From Aquimonas sp044377145 (lineage in GTDB: Bacteria; Pseudomonadota; Gammaproteobacteria; Xanthomonadales; Xanthomonadaceae): DNA of 64,000 nt. The translations under genes and the position numbers were made by a program. Shown here in pieces: positions 56,701-64,000 of this stretch (the first letter of the stretch is position 1; every line of letters starts with the position of its first letter). The DNA is taken from the NCBI RefSeq assembly GCF_044377145.1, contig NZ_JBILJQ010000013.1:1-64000 (forward strand), read 5' to 3'. The notes under the pieces were generated by a model. It was given only the letters and a program-made list of their open reading frames with translations. It had not been told where the DNA came from and searched no databases.

Positions 56701-56767
56701 GTTCGATCGCGAGCGCGGCGAGCTGCGCATTCCGCCTCGCACGGCGGTGGTCTGGGTGCTGCCGTGA
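53759..56767 (+). CDS. Pullulanase-type GH13 enzyme with an internal repeat insertion
   Basis: 1002 residues with an N-terminal hydrophobic signal (LGVATLLLAVLAGAVRA). Starch-binding-like and CBM48 domains (SVRFALWAPTAHQVA) precede a GH13 barrel: FNWGYDP at 401-407 (pullulanase type I signature), DVVYNH at 448-453, nucleophile Asp521 in DGFRFDLMGH, acid/base Glu551 in GEGWNFG and NHD at 764-766. It cleaves alpha-1,6 links of pullulan, starch or glycogen. Residues about 609-712, between Glu551 and NHD, are not GH13 sequence: they are encoded by a dispersed repeat (55583-55891) and read as proline-, glycine- and serine-rich text (SPLSPRGRGAGGEG, ESRIPNPGS). The frame stays open, so the enzyme may be made with a long disordered loop; activity is uncertain. 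Divergent from GH133. Confidence 0.9.
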   Translation: MRGILLLDRARRRVDALCQLGVATLLLAVLAGAVRADDTLHADCDATEHFRVLAPSQLPADAQAIWLDAQRLRWPQAPAAGQIVLLHSDTPIKLGPQSPPEKSVRRIELSSRSNVVPFEQFRRFLWFGGGAEFVLPEDIDAADLLRGDLRIASFDAEGHMQAHTRVQHAAALDARFTAALDVPLGAVPTDASVRFALWAPTAHQVAACIHADDNGEAQSAHLLDRDAASGVWSASLPQARIGSYYTYLVDVFVPGHGLVRNRVTDPYALGLGADGRRAMVVDLDDARFKPAGWDTQARPPAPEANVDMVLYELHVRDFSRDDDSVAAEHRGRYRGFSDPATRGMRHLRALAEAGLSDVHLLPVYDIASIPETGCAEPQIGGAPDSPAQQAAIADIKHRDCFNWGYDPQHYSVPEGSYASDASDGAVRIRELRQLVMSLHSLGLRVGLDVVYNHTSHAGQHPQSVLDRIVPGYYHRLNAQGAIERSTCCENTATEHAMMARLMIDSAVVWARDYRIDGFRFDLMGHQPKAAMLRLSQAVDAAAGKRIPIIGEGWNFGEVVDGARFEQASQLSLAGSGIATFSDRARDAIRGGGAATKGAELRTALGWVHGRDLALGIGDSETRESAALSPLSPRGRGAGGEGAHRESPPPLPNPPSLRSGSGERRLPQAADTRSPSLPTRGEGLESATSVAFASSANSSQTKPESRIPNPGSTADLIHVGLAGSLRDYLLTGSDGVTRSLAEFDYAGQPAGYVASPNEVVNYVENHDNQTLFDINALRLPQDTSASERARVQLLAVALNMFSQGVPYFHAGVEVLRSKSLDRNSYDSGDHFNRLDYSGADNGFGRGLPPAWDNRDDWPQLRPLLADASIKPDAANVDWTRRAFLDLLRLRASTALLRLRSSEQIGRRLSVLNTGPAAVPGVVAAHIDGDGLQGAGFAALIYAVNADTRAQRIEVPQARGLPFVLHPLHAAETAADRRPQTAQFDRERGELRIPPRTAVVWVLP
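55583..55891. repeat. In-frame dispersed repeat element inside the pullulanase gene
   Basis: Outer arms of the GGGATTC family (55583-55616 and 55863-55891, inverted) enclose a perfect 19-bp inverted repeat (55643-55661 with 55786-55804), a GCCTTCGCTTCGCTCGGGCTC unit shared with the left window edge, and a central hairpin GTCGGCTGC/GCAGCCGAC near 55746-55767. About 309 bp, a multiple of three, with no stop in the coding frame. Confidence 0.88.
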
Positions 56768-57137
56768 ACTCGACGGTTCTGCTGCATCTGCAAATCCAGC
56801 CGAGCCGAGAACCGCGCGGTCGGGCGCGTTCGGCGCTGTCCGCTTTGCTGCGTCACACAACGAATTCCGGAACAACCACCGCGGGCACAGGTGATGAATA
56901 CGTATGCACGCAGAGCAGCAGCGGTAGCCGCGGTGATTAAGCTTGCGGCCCAGGTTCGAACGCATTGTCGGCCCGCCATCGCCACACCGTCGTGCGGCAT
57001 CCCGCAACCAGCCCAACCACCGTCCGGATCGATCTCATTGCCGAGCAAGATTCTCAGGGCCGTGAAAGCCGCCGGAGCCGTTCGGCGCACGTTGCTGGAA
57101 ACTGCGCCAGATGCTGCCCCCACATTCCGGATCCTCC
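56768..57137. promoter_or_regulatory. Leader region of the GH13 alpha-glucosidase with operator-like site
   Basis: A 370-bp gap without a gene. TGAATACGTATGCA at 56895-56908 matches the palindrome TGCATACGTATGCA at 13 of 14 positions and pairs with the site at 53682-53695. It lies 230 bp before the alpha-glucosidase start, so the promoter is probably far upstream and the leader long. Confidence 0.55.
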
Positions 57138-58751
57138 ATGAGCACAGCCCCCTGGTGGCGCGGCGCCGTCATCTACCAGATCTACCCGCGCAGCTTCCAG
57201 GACAGCAATGGCGATGGCATCGGCGACCTGCCGGGGATCATCCAGCGGCTCGACTACGTCGCCAGCCTGGGCGTTGATGCGATCTGGATCAGCCCGTTCT
57301 TCCGTTCGCCGATGGCCGACTTCGGCTACGACATCGCCGACTACCGTGATGTCGACCCGATGTTCGGCACCCTCGCCGACTTTGATCTCCTGATCGCGAC
57401 CGCGCACCGGCTTGGTCTGAAGGTGATCATCGATCAGGTGCTGAGCCACACCTCGATCGAGCACGCCTGGTTCAAGGAGAGCCGCAGCAGCCGCGACAAT
57501 CCCAAAGCCGACTGGTACGTGTGGGCGGACCCGAGCCCGGACGGTACGCCACCGAACAACTGGCTGTCGCTGTTCGGCGGCGGTGCCTGGCAGTGGGAGC
57601 CGCGCCGCGAGCAGTACTTCCTGCACAACTTTCTGGCCAGCCAGCCGGATCTGAACTTCCACAATCCCGACGTACAGCAAGCCACGCTCGACAACGTGCG
57701 CTTCTGGCTCGACCGCGGCGTCGACGGTCTGCGTCTGGACGCGATCAACTTCTGCTTCCACGACCGCCAGCTGCGCAACAACCCGGCCAAGCCAGCGGAG
57801 CTGCGCACCGGCCGCGGCTTTTCTCCCGACAACCCCTACGCCTACCAGTATCACTGGTACAACAACACCCAGCCGGAGAACCTTGAATTCCTGCAGCGCC
57901 TGCGAGCCTTGATGGACGAATACCCGGAGGTTGCCGCACTCGGGGAGATTTCGTCGGAGGACTCGCTCGCTACGATGGCCGAATACACCGGCCCCGAACG
58001 CCTGCACATGGGCTACAGCTTCGAGCTGCTGACGCCCGATTTCAGCGCGGCGCATGTCGCCACCACCGTCCGCGAGCTGGAGGCGAAGATGAGCGCCGGC
58101 TGGCCGTGCTGGTCGATCAGCAACCACGATGTGCAGCGCGTCGCCACCCGCTGGGGCGGCGCCAACCCGCCGCCGCATCTGGCCGCAACCTTGAGCGCGA
58201 TGGTGTGCAGCCTGCGCGGCTCGGTCTGCGTGTATCAGGGCGAAGAGCTGGGCCTGCCGGAGGCGGAGATCCCGTTCGAGCTGCTGCAGGATCCCTACGG
58301 CATCGCGTTCTGGCCGAACTTCAAGGGCCGCGACGGCTGCCGTACGCCGATGCCCTGGCAGGCGCTCGACCAGGGCGGTTTCACCGCCGGCCACCCGTGG
58401 CTGCCGGTGCCGGACTGCCACCTGCGTCTGAACGTGCAGGCGCAGGAAGCCGAGGCCGGTTCGGCGCTGCAGCGCTTCCGCCAGTTCCTGCGCTTCCGCC
58501 GCGAACAGCCGGCGCTGCGCTGGGGCACGGTGCAGCTGATTGAAATCGCCGATCCCGTGCTGGCCTTCGTGCGCGAGCACGCCGGCCAACGCGTGCTGGC
58601 AGCGTTCAACTTCTCGGCACAGCCGCAGCGCCTGAGCCTGCCGGGTTGCGCTGACTTCGTCAGCCTGCACGGCCACGGCCTGGTCGAAGGACGGCTGGAT
58701 CAGGGCGGGATCGAGCTGCCGGGCTTTGGTGGGCTGTTCGCGCGCGGCTGA
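57138..58751 (+). CDS. GH13 alpha-glucosidase (maltodextrin hydrolase type)
   Basis: 537 residues, no signal peptide, hence cytoplasmic. WWRGAVIYQIYPRSFQDSNG and DGIGDLPGI open the barrel as in oligo-1,6-glucosidases and GH13 subfamily 23 enzymes; nucleophile Asp201 in DGLRLD, acid/base Glu270 in ALGEISSED and NHD at 329-331 are intact. QDPYGIAFWPNFKGRDGCRT is the subfamily insertion. It hydrolyses maltose and short maltodextrins brought in after extracellular debranching by the two upstream enzymes. The start at 57138 gives the conserved N-terminus. It lies 370 bp after the pullulanase gene on the same strand with its own operator-like site. Confidence 0.92.
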   Translation: MSTAPWWRGAVIYQIYPRSFQDSNGDGIGDLPGIIQRLDYVASLGVDAIWISPFFRSPMADFGYDIADYRDVDPMFGTLADFDLLIATAHRLGLKVIIDQVLSHTSIEHAWFKESRSSRDNPKADWYVWADPSPDGTPPNNWLSLFGGGAWQWEPRREQYFLHNFLASQPDLNFHNPDVQQATLDNVRFWLDRGVDGLRLDAINFCFHDRQLRNNPAKPAELRTGRGFSPDNPYAYQYHWYNNTQPENLEFLQRLRALMDEYPEVAALGEISSEDSLATMAEYTGPERLHMGYSFELLTPDFSAAHVATTVRELEAKMSAGWPCWSISNHDVQRVATRWGGANPPPHLAATLSAMVCSLRGSVCVYQGEELGLPEAEIPFELLQDPYGIAFWPNFKGRDGCRTPMPWQALDQGGFTAGHPWLPVPDCHLRLNVQAQEAEAGSALQRFRQFLRFRREQPALRWGTVQLIEIADPVLAFVREHAGQRVLAAFNFSAQPQRLSLPGCADFVSLHGHGLVEGRLDQGGIELPGFGGLFARG

Positions 58752-58911
58752 GACGGCGCCTGAACGACGAAGGCAGCGGGGGCCACCGCAGAAAAAGCGT
58801 TTGACACCCGCAGGCGGCTGAACATATCTTTCCATCGCGATGGATGTGTTCATAGGCGCGGCAAGCCCTGCCGCGCCCGCTCCCTGCGCGTACCGAACCC
58901 TGCCCCCACCC

Positions 58912-60000
58912 ATGAATGCTCTCGCAGTCGAGCGACACTCCCCCCTGCCCAAACGGGTCGATCTGGTCCTGATCGGCGCGCGCGGCCGGGTCGGCAGCGC
59001 CTTCCGGCAACGTCTGCAGGCCTGCCATGCCGACCTTGTTCGCGGATTGAACATCGACCTGCGGCTGCGCGCCGCAATGGACCGCCGCGGCCTGGCTGAG
59101 CGCATGGACGGGCTGGATCCAATCGCACTCGACGGCGCCTTGCGGCCGCGCAGCGCAGGCGACATCGAAGCGCTTTGGCTGCACTTGGGCAGAGCCTCCA
59201 GCACGGTGCTGATCGACTGCACCGCCAGCGATGAGGTCGCCGGCCACTATCCGCAGTGGTTGCGGCGCGGCTTCGCGATCGCCGCTGCCAACAAGCACGC
59301 CGGCGCGCGCCCGTTGGCGTTCTATCGGGATCTGCAGCAGGCGGCGCAATCCACCCCCTGGCGCTACGAGACCACCGTGGGCGCGGCGATCCCGATCCTC
59401 GGCCCGCTGCGAGATCTGCGCCTGCGCGGCGAACAGGTGCTGGGCATCCGCGGCCTGCTGTCGGGCTCGCTGTCCTTTCTGCTGGCGCGACTGCATCAGG
59501 GCGCGCGGTTCTCGCAGGCGGTGATGGAGGCGCGCGAACTCGGCTACACCGAGCCGGATCCGCTGGAGGATCTCGGCGGCGAGGATGTGGCGCGCAAGCT
59601 GCTGATCCTCGGCCGCGAGGCGGGATTCGAGCTGGAGCCGGACCAGATCGGGGTCAACCCGCTGACGCCGATACGCGGTGTCTCAGGCCCGGCGCTGGAA
59701 CCTGCGCTGGCCGCAGAAGATGACGCCTGGGCCACGCGCATCGCCGCTGCGGAAGCCGCCGGGCAGCGTTTGGTCGTGGTGGGTGAAGTCGGGCCCGAGG
59801 GCGGAAGCGTCGGCGTGCAGTCCCTGTCTGCGGACGATGCACTGGCCAGCGCATCGCCGCGCGAGAACGTGCTGCAGATCCGTACGGCGCTTCAACACCA
59901 GCCGGCGCTGACGCTACGCGGGCCCGGCGCCGGCGCGGAGGTCACCGCGGCCGGCGTGTTCAGCGATGTGCTGGCCTTGGCGCAGCAGCTGGCTCGGTAG
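58912..60000 (+). CDS. Homoserine dehydrogenase
   Basis: 362 residues. The N-terminal NAD(P)-binding motif is VLIGARGRVGSAF; the catalytic part shows ANKHAGA, TTVGAAIPILGPLRDL, GLLSGSLSFLLARL and ARELGYTEPDPLEDLGGEDV, closely following known homoserine dehydrogenases. It reduces aspartate semialdehyde to homoserine for methionine and threonine synthesis. There is no aspartokinase part, so it is the stand-alone form or the C-terminal-like half of a ThrA/MetL relative. The start at 58912 is the first with a suitable N-terminus; upstream 160 bp hold no gene. No biosynthetic neighbours are present. Confidence 0.9.
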   Translation: MNALAVERHSPLPKRVDLVLIGARGRVGSAFRQRLQACHADLVRGLNIDLRLRAAMDRRGLAERMDGLDPIALDGALRPRSAGDIEALWLHLGRASSTVLIDCTASDEVAGHYPQWLRRGFAIAAANKHAGARPLAFYRDLQQAAQSTPWRYETTVGAAIPILGPLRDLRLRGEQVLGIRGLLSGSLSFLLARLHQGARFSQAVMEARELGYTEPDPLEDLGGEDVARKLLILGREAGFELEPDQIGVNPLTPIRGVSGPALEPALAAEDDAWATRIAAAEAAGQRLVVVGEVGPEGGSVGVQSLSADDALASASPRENVLQIRTALQHQPALTLRGPGAGAEVTAAGVFSDVLALAQQLAR

Positions 60001-60105
60001 CGCATCAGTGCATTGCGTTGCGGCGCGGTTCGTTCTGCCCTCGGCATCGCAGGAGGAACTCAGCCGGGGCTTTGCCGACTCGAATCGGCCTGCGCCAGCT
60101 CTGCC

Positions 60106-60459
60106 TCAGCCCTCGCTGGGCGCTTCCAGCTGGTCGAGAAAATCGACTCCGCGGCGCAGGTGTGGGATCACGATCGAACCGCCCACCACCAGCGCGACGC
60201 TGAAGGTCTCGAAGAACTCGGCGCGGTTGACGCCGGCTTCCTTGCACTGGGCGATGTGGTAGCTGATGCAGTCGTCGCAGCGCAGCACCATCGATGCAAC
60301 CAGACCCAGCAGCTCCTTGGTCTTGTGGTCGAGCGCGCCGTCCTTGTAGGTCTGGGTGTCGAGCGCGAAGAAGCGCTTCACCACCTGGTTGTCTTCGGAC
60401 AGGATCCGCTCGTTCATGCGCTTGCGGAAATCGGTGAACTCGGCAATGCGGTCGCTCAT
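60106..60459 (-). CDS. AhpD/carboxymuconolactone decarboxylase-like protein
   Basis: 117 residues with the CMD/AhpD motif CDDCISYH (Cys61, Cys64, His68), and preceding KELLGLVASMVL. Small proteins of this kind are either peroxidase-linked disulfide reductants or decarboxylases; the CxxC and His favour the AhpD-like redox type. It overlaps the glutaredoxin gene by 4 bp (same strand), so the two probably act in thiol redox chemistry together. The gap to homoserine dehydrogenase is about 105 bp and convergent. Confidence 0.88.
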   Translation of the reverse strand: MSDRIAEFTDFRKRMNERILSEDNQVVKRFFALDTQTYKDGALDHKTKELLGLVASMVLRCDDCISYHIAQCKEAGVNRAEFFETFSVALVVGGSIVIPHLRRGVDFLDQLEAPSEG

Positions 60460-60716
60460 GCGCCGGCCTCCAGCAGCGGCGCAAGTCCGCCGGCGCGGTC
60501 CAGCGCGACCATGTCGTCGAAGCCGCCGACGTGGGTGGCGCCGATGAAGATCTGCGGCACCGAGGTGCGGCCGGTGATCTGCATCATGTGGGCGCGCGCG
60601 GCCGGGTCGAGATCGATCCGCACCTCTTGCCAGCTGTGGCCGCGCTGCTTCAGAAAATTCTTCGCCGCCACGCAGTACGGGCAGACGGCGGTGGAGTAGA
60701 TCTTGATGTCAGCCAC
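60456..60716 (-). CDS. grxC: Glutaredoxin, GrxC-like
   Basis: 86 residues. The active site CPYC is at 12-15, with the TSVPQIFIG cis-proline segment and GGFDDM glutathione-binding loop, all typical of the 85-residue Grx3 class. It reduces protein and small-molecule disulfides with glutathione in the cytoplasm. First gene of a two-gene unit with the AhpD-like gene (ATGA-type overlap). Confidence 0.95.
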   Translation of the reverse strand: MADIKIYSTAVCPYCVAAKNFLKQRGHSWQEVRIDLDPAARAHMMQITGRTSVPQIFIGATHVGGFDDMVALDRAGGLAPLLEAGA

Positions 60717-60801
60717 AACGGGCTCCTTGCTGGGTCGGGGACGAATGGGGACGAATGAAGTCGCCAGTGTGGGGACGTCGGCGCTGATTGAAAGGGCCGC
60801 A

Positions 60802-63300
60802 TCAGTTCTGCAGTGCGCGCAGGGTGATCGCCGGTGGCGCCTGCACCACGCGGCGGGTGGCGGCCAGGCCGGTCAACAGCACTGCCAGCACGCCCAGGCC
60901 GAAGCCACTGCCGACATGCACCCAGTCCGGCGCGAACGGCAGTTCGAACACCACGTCAGCGACCACCGCGGTCAGGCCGGTCGCGGCCAGTGCGGCAATT
61001 CCGGCGGCGATCACGCCGATGGCGAGGAACTCGCTGGCCTGGGCCAGCCGCAGCTGGGCGGTGCGCGCACCGAGCACGCGCATCACCCCGCCTTCGAGCA
61101 GGCGCTCGTCCTGGCTGCTGCTGACCGCCGCCACCAGCACCAGCAGGCCGGCCACCAGGGTGAAGTAGAAGACGTACTCCACCGCCAGCGTGGCCTGGCG
61201 CGCGGTGCGCTGGACCTGGTCGATGATCGCGTCGACATCGATCACCGAGACGTTCGGAAACCGCCCGACCAGGGCGCGGGTGAACTCGACATCGCCGCTG
61301 GGCACGCGCACCGCCGAGATGTAGCTGGCCGCGGATTCCTGCAGTGCCGGCGCATTGGCGACCACGAAGAAATTGGGCCGGAAGTTCTCCCACTGAACCT
61401 TGCGCAGGCTGGTGATCTCGGCCTCGAACACGCGGCCGGCGACGTCGAACGCGATGCGATCACCGAGCTTCCAGCCCAGCGTTTCAGCAATGCCCTGCTC
61501 GACCGAAACCTCCGGCGTGTCGGCCGATGGATCCCAGGCGCGGCCAGCCGTGAGTTCGTTGCCGTCTTCGGCAAGATCACGCGCCCAGCTCAGGTTGAAC
61601 TCGCGCTCGGCCAGACGCTGCGCGCGCTCGCCGCGCTCGGCGTAGTGCTCGCCGTTGACCGCCTGCGCATTCACCTGCACCAGCCGACCGCGCACCATCG
61701 GAAACAGCGGCGGCTCGCCTTTGGCGTACTGCTGGATCAGCGCACGCGTGGCCTCGACCTGGTCGGCCTGCACGCCGACCAGAAAACGATTCGGCGCATC
61801 GGCGGGCAGCGCCTGCTGCCAGCGGTCCAGCAGCTGGCCGCGCACCTGGCCGAGCATCAGCAGCACCATCAGGCCAAGCCCGAGCGCGGTGATCTGCGCG
61901 ACGCTGACGCCGGCGCGACGCGAGACGTTGGCCAAGCCATAGCGCCAGACCCCACGCAGCCGCCCGCGCGCGCGTCGCAGCACCGCCACCAGGGCGAGCG
62001 CCAGCAGGGCCAGCACGATGAAGGTTCCAAGCAGACCACCGAGCAGGCTGGCGGCGAGCTTGATCGAACCGGCCTTCCACCACAGCAGGGCCGCCAAGGC
62101 ACCCAGCCCGAACAGACTGACCGCCACCGCGCTGGCCTCGACGCCGCCAAGGTCACGCCGCAGCACGCGCAGCGCCGGCACCCGCCGCAGCGCCAGTACC
62201 GGCGGCGCGGCGAACGCGAACAACACCACCAGCCCCACGCCCAAGCCCTGCAGCAGCGGGCTGAAACCCGCGGGCGGCACGGCCAGCCCGAGCACGCTGG
62301 CCAGCCAGGCGACGACCGCCGCCTGCAACCCGAAGCCCAGGGCCACGCCGACCACGCTGCCGAGCAGGCCGAGGAACAGCAGCTCGCCGAGCTGGATGGT
62401 GACGATGGCGCGCTGGTCCGCGCCGAGGCAGCGCAGCACCGCGCAGGCGTCCAGATGGCGCGCACTGTGGCGGCGCGCGGCCATCGCCACGGCGATCGCT
62501 GACAGCACCACCGCGACCAGCGCAGCCAGGCCGAGGAAACGATCCGCCCGTTCCAGCGCGGAACGGATCTCGGGGCGGCCGTCCTGCACAGTCTCCAGCC
62601 GTTGCCCGCGCGCGAGCGCGTCACGCTGGGCATCGATCCAGCGCTGCACGGCAGCGGCCTCGCCCGCGACCGCCAGCCGGTAGCTGATCCGGCTGCCGAC
62701 CTGGACCAGGCCGGTTGATTCGAGGTCGGCCTGGTTGATCGACACCTTGGGTGCGACGTTGAAGTAGTCCATCGCCGCATCGGGTTCCTGCGCGATCAGG
62801 GCCGTGATGGTCAGCTCGCGGCTGCCGACTTTCAGCACATCGCCGACCGCTACCGACAGCGCCTGGGCGCCACCGCGGGTGATCCAGATCTGGCCCGGCG
62901 CAGGGATGCCGGTCGCGCTGGACTCGCGGCCGTTGGCATCGAGCAGACGGAACTCGCCGCGCAGCGGGTAGCCGTCCGAGAGCGCACGGATGTCCGACAG
63001 GCGCAGTGCCTCGCCGGCCCGGACCATGCTCGGGAAGCCCTGCACCTCAGCGACCTGCAGGCCCAGCTCAGCGGCCAGACCCCGCGGGCCATCGCCGATC
63101 GGCTGATCCGCGCGCAGCACGGCATCACCACCGAGCAGACGATTGGCCTCCATCGCCAGCGCGCGCTCGGCGCGGTCGGTCAGCGCGGCGACCGCAGTGA
63201 CGGCGGCCACCGCCAGCATCAGCGCCGCCAGCAGCACGCGCACTTCGCCCGAGGCGAGATCGCGGCGGGTGAAACGCCAGGCGAGGCCGAACAGCCTCAC
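60802..63300 (-). CDS. FtsX-type ABC permease, YbbP-like
   Basis: 832 residues. It has an N-terminal membrane helix (VLLAALMLAVAAVTAVAALT), a large periplasmic domain, a central bundle of helices (LAALVAVVLSAIAVAMAARR, QLGELLFLGLLGSVVGVALG and two more) and a second periplasmic domain before three C-terminal helices (YVFYFTLVAGLLVLVAAVSS): the two-half FtsX/MacB-type layout of YbbP. It forms a complex with the ATPase encoded just upstream (4-bp overlap). Relatives extrude or extract lipids or lipoproteins; the substrate here is unknown. The 85-bp gap to grxC shows no gene. Confidence 0.9.
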   Translation of the reverse strand: MRLFGLAWRFTRRDLASGEVRVLLAALMLAVAAVTAVAALTDRAERALAMEANRLLGGDAVLRADQPIGDGPRGLAAELGLQVAEVQGFPSMVRAGEALRLSDIRALSDGYPLRGEFRLLDANGRESSATGIPAPGQIWITRGGAQALSVAVGDVLKVGSRELTITALIAQEPDAAMDYFNVAPKVSINQADLESTGLVQVGSRISYRLAVAGEAAAVQRWIDAQRDALARGQRLETVQDGRPEIRSALERADRFLGLAALVAVVLSAIAVAMAARRHSARHLDACAVLRCLGADQRAIVTIQLGELLFLGLLGSVVGVALGFGLQAAVVAWLASVLGLAVPPAGFSPLLQGLGVGLVVLFAFAAPPVLALRRVPALRVLRRDLGGVEASAVAVSLFGLGALAALLWWKAGSIKLAASLLGGLLGTFIVLALLALALVAVLRRARGRLRGVWRYGLANVSRRAGVSVAQITALGLGLMVLLMLGQVRGQLLDRWQQALPADAPNRFLVGVQADQVEATRALIQQYAKGEPPLFPMVRGRLVQVNAQAVNGEHYAERGERAQRLAEREFNLSWARDLAEDGNELTAGRAWDPSADTPEVSVEQGIAETLGWKLGDRIAFDVAGRVFEAEITSLRKVQWENFRPNFFVVANAPALQESAASYISAVRVPSGDVEFTRALVGRFPNVSVIDVDAIIDQVQRTARQATLAVEYVFYFTLVAGLLVLVAAVSSSQDERLLEGGVMRVLGARTAQLRLAQASEFLAIGVIAAGIAALAATGLTAVVADVVFELPFAPDWVHVGSGFGLGVLAVLLTGLAATRRVVQAPPAITLRALQN

Positions 63301-63971
63301 GGCAGCAGGCGCCCGGAATCGATCCGCAGCTCGCGGCCGCAGCGGGCGGCCAGGGCAGGATCGTGGGTCACCAGCACCAGGGTGGTGCCGGCGCGGGCGT
63401 TCAGTTCGAACAGCAGCTCGATGACCGAGGCGCCGGTGCGGGTGTCCAGATTGCCGGTGGGCTCGTCGGCAAACAGCACGTCCGGGCGGGTGACGAAGGC
63501 GCGCGCCAGCGCCACGCGCTGCTGCTCGCCGCCGGACAGCTGGCGCGGGTAGTGGGTGAGACGTTCAGCCAGCCCGACCTGGGCCAGGATCTCGCGCGCC
63601 GAGCTCTCGGGCTTGGCGCTGCCGGCCAGCTCCAGCGGCAGCATCACGTTCTCCAGCGCGGTCAACGAGGGCAGCAGCTGGAAGCTCTGGAACACGAAGC
63701 CCACATGGCGCCCGCGCACGCGCGCGCGACCGTCCTCATCGAGCTTGGACAGGGCCTCGCCGGCCAGCCAGACTTCGCCACTGGTGGGGGTGTCCAGACC
63801 AGCGAGCAGGGACAACAGGGTCGACTTGCCTGAACCGGAGGCGCCGACAATCGCGGCAGTTTCACCCGCCTTGATCGAGAAACTGACGCCCTCAAGTATG
63901 GTCAGCGGCCCGGTGGGCAGATCGACACGCTTGCCCAGGTCCTGCGCACGCAGCGCCTCGCCGCGGTTCAC
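63297..63971 (-). CDS. ABC transporter ATPase, YbbA/LolD-like
   Basis: 224 residues from GTG 63971. Walker A is GASGSGKST, signature LSGGEQQR, Walker B VLFADEPTGNLD and switch LVTHDP, all intact. The layout and partner permease match YbbA, with LolD as the next closest group. A frame upstream of the GTG is open to the window edge, so a more distal start cannot be excluded, but the N-terminus ALRAQDLGKRVDLPTGPLTI already has the usual length. The start overlaps the stop of an upstream frame (GTGA). Confidence 0.92.
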   Translation of the reverse strand: MNRGEALRAQDLGKRVDLPTGPLTILEGVSFSIKAGETAAIVGASGSGKSTLLSLLAGLDTPTSGEVWLAGEALSKLDEDGRARVRGRHVGFVFQSFQLLPSLTALENVMLPLELAGSAKPESSAREILAQVGLAERLTHYPRQLSGGEQQRVALARAFVTRPDVLFADEPTGNLDTRTGASVIELLFELNARAGTTLVLVTHDPALAARCGRELRIDSGRLLP

Positions 63972-64000
63972 GCCGCCTGCGTCCTGCGCATCCCGCTGCG
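63968..64000 (-). CDS. Possible 3' end of an upstream gene, cut by the window edge
   Basis: A minus-strand frame ending in the TGA at 63968-63970 overlaps the GTG start of the ATPase gene in the GTGA manner usual for coupled genes. Only 11 codons are visible, so identity and reality cannot be judged. Confidence 0.2.
   Translation of the reverse strand, partial: RSGMRRTQAA

Noticed and set aside
57054..59222. 722-codon minus-strand frame over the alpha-glucosidase and homoserine dehydrogenase
   Set aside because: Shadow of two well-supported plus-strand genes; spans both of them and their spacer, which a real gene would not.
60720..60801. GGGGACGAATG repeats before the ABC permease as a member of the GGGATTC family
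   Set aside because: Only two short units (GGGGACGAATG), different sequence, no inverted partner.

Overview
The window is a piece of a GC-rich gammaproteobacterial chromosome, most likely order Lysobacterales (Xanthomonadales). This rests on the housekeeping block (rplU-rpmA, obgE, rpsT, murJ, uvrA), the olefin genes oleC and oleD, several large secreted beta-propeller and TonB-type proteins, and abundant GGGATTC and GAGCGAGC-type dispersed repeats. The placement is inferred from gene content only. No tRNA, rRNA, CRISPR array, prophage or intact insertion sequence was recognised.

Layout. 0-3.4 kb: a repeat edge and a secreted BNR/VPS10-like propeller protein. 3.6-7.5 kb: a tightly overlapping three-gene unit (SIR2-like effector, small middle protein, Rad50/SMC-like ATPase) that matches the plan of Lamassu / ABC-three-component anti-phage systems; it is the most interesting accessory locus. 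7.5-17 kb: a Tat-exported GH43 enzyme, a metallopeptidase gene broken by one in-frame stop, several exported proteins of unknown role, and decayed repeat-rich spacers. 17.1-21.1 kb: a second BNR propeller gene in an operon with a LolA-fold protein. 21.2-26.4 kb: a scrap zone with a truncated TauE/SafE gene, two dead RAYT transposase genes, one intact Phd/ParE toxin-antitoxin pair, the tail of a second ParE gene, and a 14-unit RCC1-repeat protein.

26.4-37.7 kb is a conserved core: a GumN-like protein, murJ, rpsT, obgE, rpmA, rplU, uvrA, a thioesterase, exonuclease III and a GDSL hydrolase. Three of its intergenic gaps carry inverted pairs of GGGATTC repeats. 37.7-47.4 kb: a TonB-dependent receptor, a large subtilase, oleC, oleD and a LysR regulator; oleA and oleB are not in the window. 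47.4-50.9 kb: a sigma-factor relic, a DUF6445-like protein, an esterase and an MscS channel.

50.9-58.8 kb is an alpha-glucan degradation cluster: a lipoprotein amylo-1,6-glucosidase, a pullulanase-type GH13 and a cytoplasmic GH13 alpha-glucosidase. The two GH13 genes share a near-palindromic upstream site (consensus TGCATACGTATGCA). The pullulanase gene carries an in-frame insertion of about 310 bp of dispersed repeat DNA that keeps the frame open. 58.9-64 kb: homoserine dehydrogenase, an AhpD-like protein, glutaredoxin, and a YbbA/YbbP-like ABC exporter running off the right edge.
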